This document shows, piece after piece, positions 43,278 through 52,779 of a stretch of 53,629 bases of DNA. Location of the stretch: the NCBI GenBank assembly GCA_024695815.1, contig JAILHK010000025.1, positions 1 to 53,629 on the forward strand, read 5' to 3'. The translations under genes were made by a program, and so were the position numbers. Each line of letters begins with the position of its first letter. Positions within the stretch are counted from its first letter, which is position 1. The notes beneath the pieces were generated by a model. The model was not told where the DNA came from and ran no database searches. It was given only the letters and a program-made list of their open reading frames with translations. The stretch is from Prevotella sp. Lineage in GTDB: Bacteria; Bacteroidota; Bacteroidia; Bacteroidales; Bacteroidaceae.

Positions 43278-45170
43278 ATGAAAAAGTTTATTTTAACTAT
43301 GGCACTTGTACTTTTGGCAAGTGTCCAGACATGGTGTTACACATTTACCAACAACTACACCATCGAAACCAAGTTCAAAATCAACGCTATCGGTGCAGGA
43401 ATTATTTTCTCAGCCTGTCAGGGGCAAGATGGCAATCTCTACATGTGGCAGTACAGCGTGGGAGTGAATGGCGACCGCTCACTCTTCCGCCCGCACCACT
43501 GGAATCCTGGAGCTCTGCTTGAAGAGAAAGGCACCGGTGATGTAACACTGAACACCACTGATTGGTTCATCACCAAGATTGAGATTACGAATGGCAGTCA
43601 TGCCCGCACCTACCTACGTAACGCAGCCGATGATGTTGACGTTCTTATTGACGAGCGTGATGGTGATTTCCGTTATGGCATGATTGGCACACGTCAGGAT
43701 CATGATGGCAACACCAATGAATCAGCCTTGTTCGACTATTTCAAGATTACCGATGATGACTCTCAGAAGATGCTCTATCTCGAGAACTTTGATGAGACTG
43801 ACGGTAACTGGACGAATCATCCTATTTGGGAAGACGGCACACTTCGCACTGAGGGAGTTGATCTCTCTGAACGCCGCTATTTTCCTGACAACATGTTCAA
43901 ACAGAGCATAGACATGCACTATGCTGTCGAAGCCGACTTAACCATCGAGAAGGGCTACGTCTCTATTATCTTCGGTCTCAATGAAAATGGCAGCAACTAC
44001 ATGTGGCAGATCTCGCCCAACTATTATAACGACGGCTCTGCCAACATCTACTATCATCTGGACCGTGGCAATGAGCAATGGAAAGCTCACGCCGCCGGTG
44101 CGCGATTCCCTGACTTCAGCGCTGAAGATTTCCTGAATCCACACCACATCAAGATAGAGGTTGACGGCAACGTCGTATATACCTATATAGACGACAAGCT
44201 ACAAGACACCTTCAAGCAGAACGACATTACCGACCTTGAGTTGCTCAATCTTGGCGGCATCGGCTTCCGCGCTGATGGTTCCAACAACAAAGAGCATAAG
44301 AGCCTTATCGACAATATCAAAGTGACCACCTACGACACCGAAGGCGAGCCTACCGTGGTTCTCTACGACAACTTCACCGGTGGTCAATCACGTTACTTCA
44401 ATCTTGACGTCAACGAACTGGCAAGTGTCGTCAATAATAAGTTGGTCATAGATGTCCCTGCCGGTTCCTATGCAGCTCGATTATTACAAGAAGAGACTCC
44501 ACTGGCTGCTTTGTACATCAGCGAAAGCGAAGACAATACCAATTTGCCGGTGTTAACGGATTCTGACATCACGATAAAGAAGACGTTTGCTGCCAACAGA
44601 TGGAACACGCTCTGTCTCCCCTTTGCGCTTTCTACTGAACAATTGACAACACTCTTAGGAGAAGATTCCCGCGTGGCTGCTCTGACCAATATTGACGCAA
44701 GCACTTCTTCGTTCTTTTTCTCTTCTGTCACCACCGGAACTGAAGCTGGAAAGCCCTACCTTGTATTCCCCACCAAGGACATCAATGCCCCCATTGAATT
44801 GACTGGCATAGACCTTGCCTGCGAGGAAGCCATATCTGAAACTCACGAAGGGTTTGCATTCAGTGGTCTGCTGGCGCCCTTGTCCATCACTGCTGGCGAG
44901 AAGACAATCTACTTGCTGGGCGACAACTATAACCTGAAAAATGTCACTGAGGATGAAACCATGCCAGCCTTGGGAGCCTACTTCACCGTTCCCGAAGAGA
45001 CGACCGGTGCACTATTGTTCATAGACAACATCTCTACTGACATTCGCACCGTCGGCCATCAAAAGCTGCATGACAACATCAAAAGTTTCGACTTGCAGGG
45101 ACGCCACGTGGACATGTCACAGGCAAAGAAAGGCATCTATGTTAAATCTGGAAAAAAGTTTGTTAAGTAA
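43278..45170 (+). CDS. Secreted non-enzymatic protein with two laminin-G-like modules
   Basis: A 630-residue secreted protein with a signal peptide (1-20, VQTWC). Two laminin-G-like modules (about 22-160 and 213-350) closely resemble those in the GH78 protein and in the next protein: for example YTIETKFKINAIGAG and the shared NLYMWQ, FRPHHW and DERDGDFRYGMIG. A beta domain (about 433-550) has AANRWNTLCLPFAL and AGKPYLVF, shared with the protein at 19005. It ends in a T9SS-like tail (FDLQGRHVDMSQAKKGIYVK). No catalytic motif is seen, so it may be a surface glycan-binding or scaffold protein. It follows GH78 in one operon. Confidence 0.78.
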   Translation: MKKFILTMALVLLASVQTWCYTFTNNYTIETKFKINAIGAGIIFSACQGQDGNLYMWQYSVGVNGDRSLFRPHHWNPGALLEEKGTGDVTLNTTDWFITKIEITNGSHARTYLRNAADDVDVLIDERDGDFRYGMIGTRQDHDGNTNESALFDYFKITDDDSQKMLYLENFDETDGNWTNHPIWEDGTLRTEGVDLSERRYFPDNMFKQSIDMHYAVEADLTIEKGYVSIIFGLNENGSNYMWQISPNYYNDGSANIYYHLDRGNEQWKAHAAGARFPDFSAEDFLNPHHIKIEVDGNVVYTYIDDKLQDTFKQNDITDLELLNLGGIGFRADGSNNKEHKSLIDNIKVTTYDTEGEPTVVLYDNFTGGQSRYFNLDVNELASVVNNKLVIDVPAGSYAARLLQEETPLAALYISESEDNTNLPVLTDSDITIKKTFAANRWNTLCLPFALSTEQLTTLLGEDSRVAALTNIDASTSSFFFSSVTTGTEAGKPYLVFPTKDINAPIELTGIDLACEEAISETHEGFAFSGLLAPLSITAGEKTIYLLGDNYNLKNVTEDETMPALGAYFTVPEETTGALLFIDNISTDIRTVGHQKLHDNIKSFDLQGRHVDMSQAKKGIYVKSGKKFVK

Positions 45171-45185
45171 TAATGATGATTGATG

Positions 45186-45219
45186 AAAGGGGGCGGAACA
45201 ATACGGCTTCGCCCTCTTT
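45186..45219 (+). terminator. Possible terminator after 43278
   Basis: AAAGGGGGCG pairs with CGCCCTCTTT, one base imperfect, around a 14-base loop, then TCTCT. It would separate or partly attenuate transcription into the 45250 gene. Confidence 0.5.
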
Positions 45220-45249
45220 CTCTAATTGGCTATTAATCCGAACACGATA

Positions 45250-48200
45250 ATGATTAGAAAATCACTGAATGCAGCAAGACTGACTTTCGCTGCGATGCTG
45301 TCAATGGTTCTACCGATGCAGACCTCTGCCGACAACACTCCTGCAGCTATCAACTATGAGACCAAACTATTCCGTACGCCCCCCATGGACTGTAGGCCCA
45401 TACCGTTATGGTTCTGGAACAACACGACCATTAATGCCTCAACACTGGAAGAACAACTTGAGCAGATGGTCAACACCGATGGTTACGGTGGTTGTGCCAT
45501 TCTGCCATTTGGCGCCAACTTTCGTCCATCGTATCTCTCTGCCGACTATTTCACGCTCTATGCCCGCGCCATCGAGAAAGCGCGTCAGTTAGGAGCCCAC
45601 ATGTCGATATACGACGAATATGGGTTCCCCTCTGGCAGTATGGGAGCCATCAATGGGTCTGGCGTCAAAACCTTTATGAACAACCATCCTGATTATACCG
45701 TAAAGCGACTTGACAAGATTGAGTATCGCATTGATCGTGGTGCTACGTTCAATCGTCTGCTGACTTACACCGGCAAGCTGATGTCTGTCGTTGCATGGAA
45801 CTCAGAAACGAAGCAGATTATCAATCTGCGCTCGAATCTCAACGAGGACACGAAACGACTCACTTGGACAGCTCCAGACGAAACAGGATGGCACATCATG
45901 GTATGTCAGTGCATCACCGATGGCGATCCCAACGTTGATTACCTATCTTCAGAGGCTGTCAAACTGTTTGTTCAAGACACGCACGAAGCCTACTTCAAGC
46001 AGTTTTCTAATGACTTTGGCAAGACCATCGTCTCTACCTTCTTCGACGAGCCAACCATGTATCGTGCGCAAGGACGCATGTGGACAAGCGACTTCAACGA
46101 ACAATTTGAACGTCGTTACGGTTTTTCACCCGAAGAACTCTATCCTGCCCTATGGTATAACATCGGAGAACGCACACCATGGGTTCGCAACTTGTTTTTC
46201 GGTCTTCACTCTGCGCTCTACAGCGAAGGATTCATGAAGACCATCGGTGATTGGGCAAGCACTCATGGCATTTTGGCTACAGGACACCAAGACCAGGAAG
46301 AAATTGCCAACCCCACAAGTGTGGCTGGCGACCTGATGCTGGTTGGCAAATATCTCTCTATGCCTGGCATCGATAAGATCGGTGGCGGACGCCCTACTGA
46401 GAACTTCTATAAGGTGGTATCGTCTTCAGCCAACTGCTGGGACAAGACTTATGTCATGTCTGAGACCTATGGCGACATGGGTAACATGCCTGTCGAGGAG
46501 CTCTATCACATTGCCATTGAGCAATATACCAAGGGCATCAACCATCTCATACCTCATGCCGTGTGGTATAACAATGGCGATGTCACGTTCCTGCCAGAAC
46601 TGTCATGGCGCAACCCCCTCTACAAAGCAGAGTTACCTCATTTCAACAGTTTCCTGGCTCGTTTGAACTACCTGTTGGCTCGCCCTTCACGCCATGTGGC
46701 AGATGTTGCAATGGTATATCCTATTCAGACACTCTATGCAGGTCATTATCTTGACGGTCCAAAAGGATTCTACCAAGGGGGCGTCAATGTTGAAGGTACC
46801 GATTATCCTGAAATATCACGTCTTCTGACCGATGAACTGGGATGCGATTTCACCTACCTTCATCCAGAAGTCATCGATGACCGTTGCGAGGTATCCAACG
46901 GACAACTGAACATGCTTAACACCATCAACACGGAACACTTCAAGGTCATTATTGTGCCAGGCATGTCAACCATTTCCTCGTCTAATCTTCAAAAAATTGA
47001 AGAAGCGTGGAAACAGGGGGTTGGTGTCATCTTCACCACTCAGTTGCCCAAGCATAGTGCCGACTCGAAAGTTTCTGATGCCTCCATCGCAGAAACTGTC
47101 AATCGTATGTTGAATGGCGAAGGCCAGCATACGGCTGCCTTGTTTGTGCCGACGCCAACAGCCGAAACGATGAAGACGGCTCTCGACAGTCTGTTACCAC
47201 AGCCCGACGTGCAGTTCACTAGTGGAAAGCATCCTTTCAATTATCTACATAAGCTGGTTGACGGACATCACGTTTATTATTTCGGAAATATCGACACCTC
47301 AAGTGCCGAATGCACCATTCGCCTTAAGGATGTGTCTCCATCGGTATCAATGACACTCCTTAACCCTCATAACGGTGCAGACCAACCTGCGCACCTAACG
47401 GCCAGCGGTGATGATGCCATGCTGACCATCACGCTTCGCCCCAACCAGAGCATTTTTCTTGTTGACGACGCCTTGCTGAACAAGAACGCGACAGGCGAAA
47501 TAGCCATCGAACAACATTCATCATACACCATTGAGGCTCGTGTCAACATCCACCAGCTTAGTGCTGGCATCTGTTTTTCATCGACCGACGCACAGAATTT
47601 CTACATGTGGCAAGTCAACGTTGCCGATCCTGCGCATCCACTGTTACGTCCACATCGCTGGACAGGCGGCAATCCCAGTCTCTTGGCAGAGATTCCCATT
47701 CCTTCAGAAGCGAACATCGGTGTAGAAAAGCCATTCAACATACGCATAGAAGTTGAAGACGAGAAATACGTCAGCACCTACATTAACGATATACTTATCG
47801 ATGAACGGAGCGGACAGTTCGAATATGCCAACATGGGATTTAGACAATCACACGATGGCGCTCTTGGCATGACAGAGAAGGCTTCTTTCGACGATGTGTG
47901 CATCACAAAGAAAGAGGCTGACAGCGACACGAAGCAAGTCATCTTAGACGAGGATTTCAGCGAAGCGAATCCCTTCACCTCAGGAACATTGTCGAATGGA
48001 TGGCTTCGTATTGATGGTCAAATGACCTACGACGAACTGGTTTGGTTAAAAACCACGCCACAGATCAATCCCACTCCACAAACTGGCGAGTGGGTCAACC
48101 CAATGGTACTGCCAGGACTTGACAACCGAAGTCTGGGCGATCCATATATCATGAAGTATAAAGGCTATTACTACCTCTATGTCAGTGCTGGCGACCGGAA

Positions 48201-50559
48201 CATCTACTGTTGGCGCTCAAAGGACTTGATCAATTGGTCTTCTTCCTATATATGCTGTACCGACGAGACGACAGCTGTAGCTTATGCACCCGAGGTCATC
48301 TACTGGAACGGCAAGTTCTACATGTGCACTTCACCTCGAGGAGGCGGTCATTATATGCTCACCAGCGACAGCCCGCTTGGTCCGTTTGTTCATCAGACAG
48401 GCAACATGGGACGTGACATTGACGGTTCTATGTTTATCGACGACAATGGCAGTTGGTACTTCTATCACGCCAACAATGGTGGCATTCGCGGCTGCACCAT
48501 GCCCACGCATCTCTCGTATGGCGAAGATGTAGATTTGGGATGTTGCATGACAGGACAATGGACAGAAGGACCGTGTGTGTTCAAGCGCAACGGACTCTAC
48601 TACTTGCTTTATACCGGCAACCACGTGTGGACCAACGGCTACCGCATCGACTATGCCATCAGCAACAGCGGTCCTCTCTCTGGCTTCCATCCGCAGAGCG
48701 ACCAGAATCCAATCCTGATAGACACAGAGACGCCTACCCACAAGGCTCTTGGACATGGAACGGCGTTCGTGGGACCCGACCTTGACACATACTATTTCTG
48801 TTACCACAACCTGCAGGACAACAAGGCGCGTCGTCTGCTCAACTTTGAACGCATCGGATGGTGTGGCGACAAGTTGATGATGACTGGTCCCACTAATTGG
48901 GAACAAGACAAGCCCATCGTTGCTGCCAACGATTATTTCGAGCGTCAGGAACTGGGCAAAGACTGGACTATTCTGAGTGGAAACCAGTGGCAGATCGTGA
49001 ATAGTGACCACTTGGCTCAGACTGACACTAAGGGACAGCAATCTATCATCTTCGACAAGGGCGCTTATGAACAATACACGGCAGAGTTCACCATTCGCTC
49101 TTCCACTGCGACGGGCTCTTTTGGCGCTATCTTCTCTTATCAGGATGCCCAGAATTACGGCGAGGTGCTCATCAATGCTGCCGAGAAGAAGATGGAGGTC
49201 ATCTATTATGCGAACGGCTCTGCCCTACTCGACAAATATGTTGCCCTGCCTGCCGACTTCGATCCTGCATGCTGGCATGCCATTCGCATTGAGAAAAACG
49301 ACAGATATACGAGAATCTATGTTGATGGTATGAAGAGATATCAGATCATCAAAAAGATAAATGGAGGAAAGATTGGCTATACCACGAACCAAGCTTCTGC
49401 CGACTTCTCATACATCGCCATCAGCCCATACGTTGATGGCAGCGGCATCCGTGATGTCTGCCTGCCTGTGCCAGGCATCATTGCGGCTTCCATGTGCAAG
49501 GAAAAGAGTGAAGATGTCCTGGTGGAGAAGTACAGCATGACAGTGGGTACAGCCAACTATCTGCGTTGCACCGCAGGCAGTAAGATGACCTATCAGGTCA
49601 ATATTCAGAACGACAATATCTATAACCTCGGCCTACGATACAATGCTTCAGCAACAGCCCGCATTCGACTGCTGCTAGACGGAAAGGCTATTGCCAACGA
49701 TATCGAGTTGCCAGCAACGAATTCGGTGGTTACCACCATGCCCATCTATAACCTCTCGATGAAGGGCGGACGACATACGTTCTCGATAGAGGTTCTCGAT
49801 GGTGCACCATCCTTCTATGAGTACACCTTCAAACCTGGTGTAGCCCATCCACATGTCATGGCCGACAACTTCGACAATGGCTTCAGCAATGAGTGGGACT
49901 ATCGCGAAGGCAATTGGACCATTCAGAATGGGCAACTGGAATCAACGGGCCGTTACGGAAAGATGCTGATGGGCGGATTCGAGGATATCCACCTCACCGA
50001 CTATACCGTAGAGTGCGACGTCATCTACACCAGCAACGACATGAACGGTGGTCTGCTGTTCCGCACCACCAATGCATCTACGGGCGGTGCCGACGACAAC
50101 CCCGTATTGGGAACCGACTTCCTGCAGGGCTACATCTTCATGGCGGGCGCCACTTCTGTGGCACTGGGCAAGCACAACTATGGCTGGCAGACCCTGGCCA
50201 CCGTCAACAAGACCATTTCGCCCTCTGTTCCGCATCACATGAAAGTTGAGGTTGAAGGGGCCAACATCCGTTGTTATATTGACGACATGGAGACACCCAT
50301 CATCACATATACCGACCCCAAACCATACATCACCGGACGTGCGGGCTTCCGTACACACAACACCGTCATGCGGTTCGACAATTTCCAGGTGACACCAAAA
50401 GAGTACGGGGCATCCGGGATTCGTTTTCCACAAGCATCCACCCACCAGCACACCGACACCTCTGGGCACTGCTACAATCTCTTAGGACAGGTTGTAAATC
50501 CCTCTGCCAATCTGCATGGGATCTTTCTGAAGGGGCAAAAGAAAGTGCTTTTAAAATGA
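45250..50559 (+). CDS. Giant secreted protein: GH106-like domain, GH43 domain and binding modules
   Basis: A 1769-residue secreted protein. Order: signal peptide (about 1-28); GH106-like catalytic region (about 40-690), with RPIPLWFWNN, GYGGCAILPFG, YDEYGFPSGSMG and STFFDEPTMY; a laminin-G-like module like those of the previous two proteins (about 757-890); a GH43 five-blade propeller (about 945-1215) with the three acid positions in LGDPYIMK, DIDGSMFID and TEGPCVFK; a second laminin-G-like region (about 1275-1400); a beta sandwich; a third such region (about 1580-1715); and a T9SS-like tail (YNLLGQVV...GIFLKGQKK). GH106 members cut alpha-L-rhamnose; GH43 members cut arabinose or xylose. Start is ATG 45250; a TTG at 45226 is not needed. 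Confidence 0.82.
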   Translation: MIRKSLNAARLTFAAMLSMVLPMQTSADNTPAAINYETKLFRTPPMDCRPIPLWFWNNTTINASTLEEQLEQMVNTDGYGGCAILPFGANFRPSYLSADYFTLYARAIEKARQLGAHMSIYDEYGFPSGSMGAINGSGVKTFMNNHPDYTVKRLDKIEYRIDRGATFNRLLTYTGKLMSVVAWNSETKQIINLRSNLNEDTKRLTWTAPDETGWHIMVCQCITDGDPNVDYLSSEAVKLFVQDTHEAYFKQFSNDFGKTIVSTFFDEPTMYRAQGRMWTSDFNEQFERRYGFSPEELYPALWYNIGERTPWVRNLFFGLHSALYSEGFMKTIGDWASTHGILATGHQDQEEIANPTSVAGDLMLVGKYLSMPGIDKIGGGRPTENFYKVVSSSANCWDKTYVMSETYGDMGNMPVEELYHIAIEQYTKGINHLIPHAVWYNNGDVTFLPELSWRNPLYKAELPHFNSFLARLNYLLARPSRHVADVAMVYPIQTLYAGHYLDGPKGFYQGGVNVEGTDYPEISRLLTDELGCDFTYLHPEVIDDRCEVSNGQLNMLNTINTEHFKVIIVPGMSTISSSNLQKIEEAWKQGVGVIFTTQLPKHSADSKVSDASIAETVNRMLNGEGQHTAALFVPTPTAETMKTALDSLLPQPDVQFTSGKHPFNYLHKLVDGHHVYYFGNIDTSSAECTIRLKDVSPSVSMTLLNPHNGADQPAHLTASGDDAMLTITLRPNQSIFLVDDALLNKNATGEIAIEQHSSYTIEARVNIHQLSAGICFSSTDAQNFYMWQVNVADPAHPLLRPHRWTGGNPSLLAEIPIPSEANIGVEKPFNIRIEVEDEKYVSTYINDILIDERSGQFEYANMGFRQSHDGALGMTEKASFDDVCITKKEADSDTKQVILDEDFSEANPFTSGTLSNGWLRIDGQMTYDELVWLKTTPQINPTPQTGEWVNPMVLPGLDNRSLGDPYIMKYKGYYYLYVSAGDRNIYCWRSKDLINWSSSYICCTDETTAVAYAPEVIYWNGKFYMCTSPRGGGHYMLTSDSPLGPFVHQTGNMGRDIDGSMFIDDNGSWYFYHANNGGIRGCTMPTHLSYGEDVDLGCCMTGQWTEGPCVFKRNGLYYLLYTGNHVWTNGYRIDYAISNSGPLSGFHPQSDQNPILIDTETPTHKALGHGTAFVGPDLDTYYFCYHNLQDNKARRLLNFERIGWCGDKLMMTGPTNWEQDKPIVAANDYFERQELGKDWTILSGNQWQIVNSDHLAQTDTKGQQSIIFDKGAYEQYTAEFTIRSSTATGSFGAIFSYQDAQNYGEVLINAAEKKMEVIYYANGSALLDKYVALPADFDPACWHAIRIEKNDRYTRIYVDGMKRYQIIKKINGGKIGYTTNQASADFSYIAISPYVDGSGIRDVCLPVPGIIAASMCKEKSEDVLVEKYSMTVGTANYLRCTAGSKMTYQVNIQNDNIYNLGLRYNASATARIRLLLDGKAIANDIELPATNSVVTTMPIYNLSMKGGRHTFSIEVLDGAPSFYEYTFKPGVAHPHVMADNFDNGFSNEWDYREGNWTIQNGQLESTGRYGKMLMGGFEDIHLTDYTVECDVIYTSNDMNGGLLFRTTNASTGGADDNPVLGTDFLQGYIFMAGATSVALGKHNYGWQTLATVNKTISPSVPHHMKVEVEGANIRCYIDDMETPIITYTDPKPYITGRAGFRTHNTVMRFDNFQVTPKEYGASGIRFPQASTHQHTDTSGHCYNLLGQVVNPSANLHGIFLKGQKKVLLK

Positions 50560-50615
50560 GTCACCGGCACAGAGAGACATACTAAGTTTTAGTTTGTAAT
50601 AATGATTGTTAGAAA

Positions 50616-50665
50616 GGAAGAAGAGTCCGCCTGAACAGGTCAACCTCTTCTTCCTTGTTTTTTTT
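50616..50665 (+). terminator. Terminator of the glycan locus
   Basis: GGAAGAAGAG pairs with CTCTTCTTCC around a 19-base loop, followed by a run of T at 50658-50665. Confidence 0.85.
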
Positions 50666-50681
50666 ATAATGTCGATGCTGA

Positions 50682-52358
50682 CTACGACAATCCTTCTATC
50701 TCACCGTTCACAATGGTGATGCGTTCGGCCTGCGGACTCTTTGGCAGTCCTGGCATGCGGAGCATATCGCCTGCAATAGCTACAATCATCTCGCTACCAC
50801 AGTTCAAAATGACATCACGTATGCGAATCGTGAATCCCTCGGGTGAACCATAACGTGTAGAGTCCGCCGAGAACGAATACTGCGTCTTGGCTATGCAGAT
50901 AGGATAATGGCTGATGTCTTTGTCGTCTGCAAAGATCGTACGAATAGACTCCAACTTCCTCATACCTGTCTTACTGAACTCCAAGGCAGCAGCGCCATAA
51001 ATGCGCTTACATACTTTTTCTATCTTGCCTTCTATCGAATCTGTCTCTGGATAGGTAAAGTTCACTGGCAGGGGCTTTATACGCTCAATCGTATCCACCA
51101 CCTTCTGTGCCAGTTCCACAGCACCATCGCCACCTTTCAGGAAAGCCTCGTTGACAGCAAAGCCCACACCCAGATCCTCACAGTTCTTGCGAACAATAGC
51201 AATCTCCTCTTCGGTATCGGTATCGAAACGGTTCAATGTAACGACAACAGGCTGTCCAAAGCTCTGCATATTGCTGATATGACGATTCAGGTTCTTTAAT
51301 CCTTCCTTCAGTCCACCGGCATTTGGCTCCTTAATATGGTCGAGTGCCACACCGCCATGCATCTTCAAACCTTGGGTTGTGGCCACAACAACCACCAACT
51401 GAGGTTGAAGGCCAGCCTTTCTGCACTTGATATTGAAAAATTTCTCAGCACCGAGATCTGCACCAAAGCCCGCCTCTGTCACCACATAGTCACTATAGGT
51501 CATTGCCATCTTCGTAGCCATCACGCTGGAACAGCCATGAGCTATATTGGCAAACGGTCCGCCATGAATAAAAGCTGGTGTCTGTTCGGTGGTCTGCACC
51601 AAGTTGGGCGAGAGGGCATCGCGCATCAGCACGGTGATAGCACCAGCCACACCCATGTCGCGTACACGGAATGGCTTGCCGTCAGAGGTGATACCCAACA
51701 GGATGTTTTCTATACGTCGCTGCAGATCTTCCTCGCTGGTAGCCAGACAAAGAATGGCCATCAGTTCTGAAGCCGGTGTAATATCGAAGCCTGTTTCCGA
51801 AACGACGCCATCGCCATGAAGTCCCGTCACCACATTACGTAGGGCACGATCGTTCACATCGAGCACGCGTTTCCAGTAGATCTCACGCAGCGAGAAGCCC
51901 TCTTTCCGGTGCTGGTACAGGTAGTTGTCCAAAAGAGCACTGATAGTATTGTGAGCAGAGGTCACTGCATGGAAGTCGCCCGTGAAGTGGAGGTTGATTT
52001 TCTCCATGGGCAGCACCTGGGCATAGCCGCCACCGGCAGCACCGCCCTTCATACCGAAACAGGGACCCAGCGAAGGCTCGCGCAATGATACAGAGGCGTT
52101 CTTGCCAATCTTGTTCAGTCCCATCGCCAGACCGATGCTGACGGTGGTCTTGCCGATTCCCACCTTTGTCGGACTGATGGCTGTCACAAGGATTAACTTA
52201 CTCTTCTTCACCTTCTCGTCATCAATAAGCGCAAAAGGCACCTTGGCCATATAGCGTCCATAAGGCTCAATTTGATTCTTATCGATGCCAAGCTTTTCAG
52301 CAATATCGCCAATGGGCTTCAACTCGCATTCGCGTGCAATCTGTATGTCTGTTTTCAT
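50682..52358 (-). CDS. fhs: Formate-tetrahydrofolate ligase
   Basis: A 558-residue enzyme that joins formate to tetrahydrofolate with ATP, feeding one-carbon units to purine and serine synthesis. The P-loop is [19 protein letters not shown]. Family motifs include [23 protein letters not shown] and [20 protein letters not shown]. It fits metabolically with pflBA, which makes formate in this organism. It has its own promoter with a palindrome in the leader. Confidence 0.95.
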   Translation of the reverse strand: MKTDIQIARECELKPIGDIAEKLGIDKNQIEPYGRYMAKVPFALIDDEKVKKSKLILVTAISPTKVGIGKTTVSIGLAMGLNKIGKNASVSLREPSLGPCFGMKGGAAGGGYAQVLPMEKINLHFTGDFHAVTSAHNTISALLDNYLYQHRKEGFSLREIYWKRVLDVNDRALRNVVTGLHGDGVVSETGFDITPASELMAILCLATSEEDLQRRIENILLGITSDGKPFRVRDMGVAGAITVLMRDALSPNLVQTTEQTPAFIHGGPFANIAHGCSSVMATKMAMTYSDYVVTEAGFGADLGAEKFFNIKCRKAGLQPQLVVVVATTQGLKMHGGVALDHIKEPNAGGLKEGLKNLNRHISNMQSFGQPVVVTLNRFDTDTEEEIAIVRKNCEDLGVGFAVNEAFLKGGDGAVELAQKVVDTIERIKPLPVNFTYPETDSIEGKIEKVCKRIYGAAALEFSKTGMRKLESIRTIFADDKDISHYPICIAKTQYSFSADSTRYGSPEGFTIRIRDVILNCGSEMIVAIAGDMLRMPGLPKSPQAERITIVNGEIEGLS

Positions 52359-52370
52359 AGTCGTTTATGG

Positions 52371-52386
52371 GATATTCATGAATATC
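52371..52386. promoter_or_regulatory. 16-bp perfect palindrome in the fhs leader
   Basis: GATATTCATGAATATC is a perfect palindrome, starting at or next to the predicted transcription start (just downstream of the -7 element at 52399-52392) and 12 bases before the start codon. It could be an operator or an mRNA hairpin. Confidence 0.55.
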
Positions 52387-52391
52387 GGGTG

Positions 52392-52425
52392 CAAAATTAC
52401 AAAATCTACTTGAAAATCAGTCAAA
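52392..52425 (-). promoter_or_regulatory. Promoter of fhs
   Basis: On the minus strand TTTG (52425-52422) precedes TAATTTTG (52399-52392) by 22 bases, a little longer than usual. Confidence 0.55.
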
Positions 52426-52535
52426 TTTAGCATTCATTAAGTAGCCGGCGTACAATTCCACACCTTGTTCCATACCGCCACATTTAAAAAAAACAGCTAA
52501 TAATTTGTACTTTTTACTTTAGAAGACCTGAGACC

Positions 52536-52658
52536 ATGGTCATACACATACAGGCCACATCATTGATTATGGCATCTCCCTTCACAGAAGCAGAGACCAA
52601 CCAAGGTCCAGGCCTTGGTGATCCTGCAGACTTCGACGAAGACGAGCCTGGTTTGTAG
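52536..52658 (+). CDS. Second small acidic peptide, start uncertain
   Basis: A 40-codon frame from ATG 52536 to TAG 52656-52658, reading MVIHIQATSLIMASPFTEAE and TNQGPGLGDPADFDEDEPGL. It aligns with the peptide at 20335: V-x-x-IQ, then M/T-AS, then a long acidic Asp/Glu tail. The similarity continues upstream of this ATG (in-frame codons read FRRPET, matching YRKPVL), where there is no start codon until a stop at 52485. The original start may be lost, or a rare start is used. A terminator follows at 52700. It may therefore be a decayed gene. Confidence 0.45.
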   Translation: MVIHIQATSLIMASPFTEAETNQGPGLGDPADFDEDEPGL

Positions 52659-52699
52659 CTGCGACATCATAAAAGTATGTGGCGGACATCTTTACAAGT

Positions 52700-52746
52700 C
52701 AAGCCTCAATTCCCTTAAGCATCGGGAATTGAGGCTTGTTCTTTAT
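52700..52746 (+). terminator. Terminator after the second small peptide
   Basis: CAAGCCTCAATTCCC pairs perfectly with GGGAATTGAGGCTTG around a 9-base loop, followed by TTCTTTATTAT. It also lies at the 3' side of the YqeY-like gene. Confidence 0.8.
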
Positions 52747-52779
52747 TATATAGCCTATGATGAGACCCAGAGACAGAGG

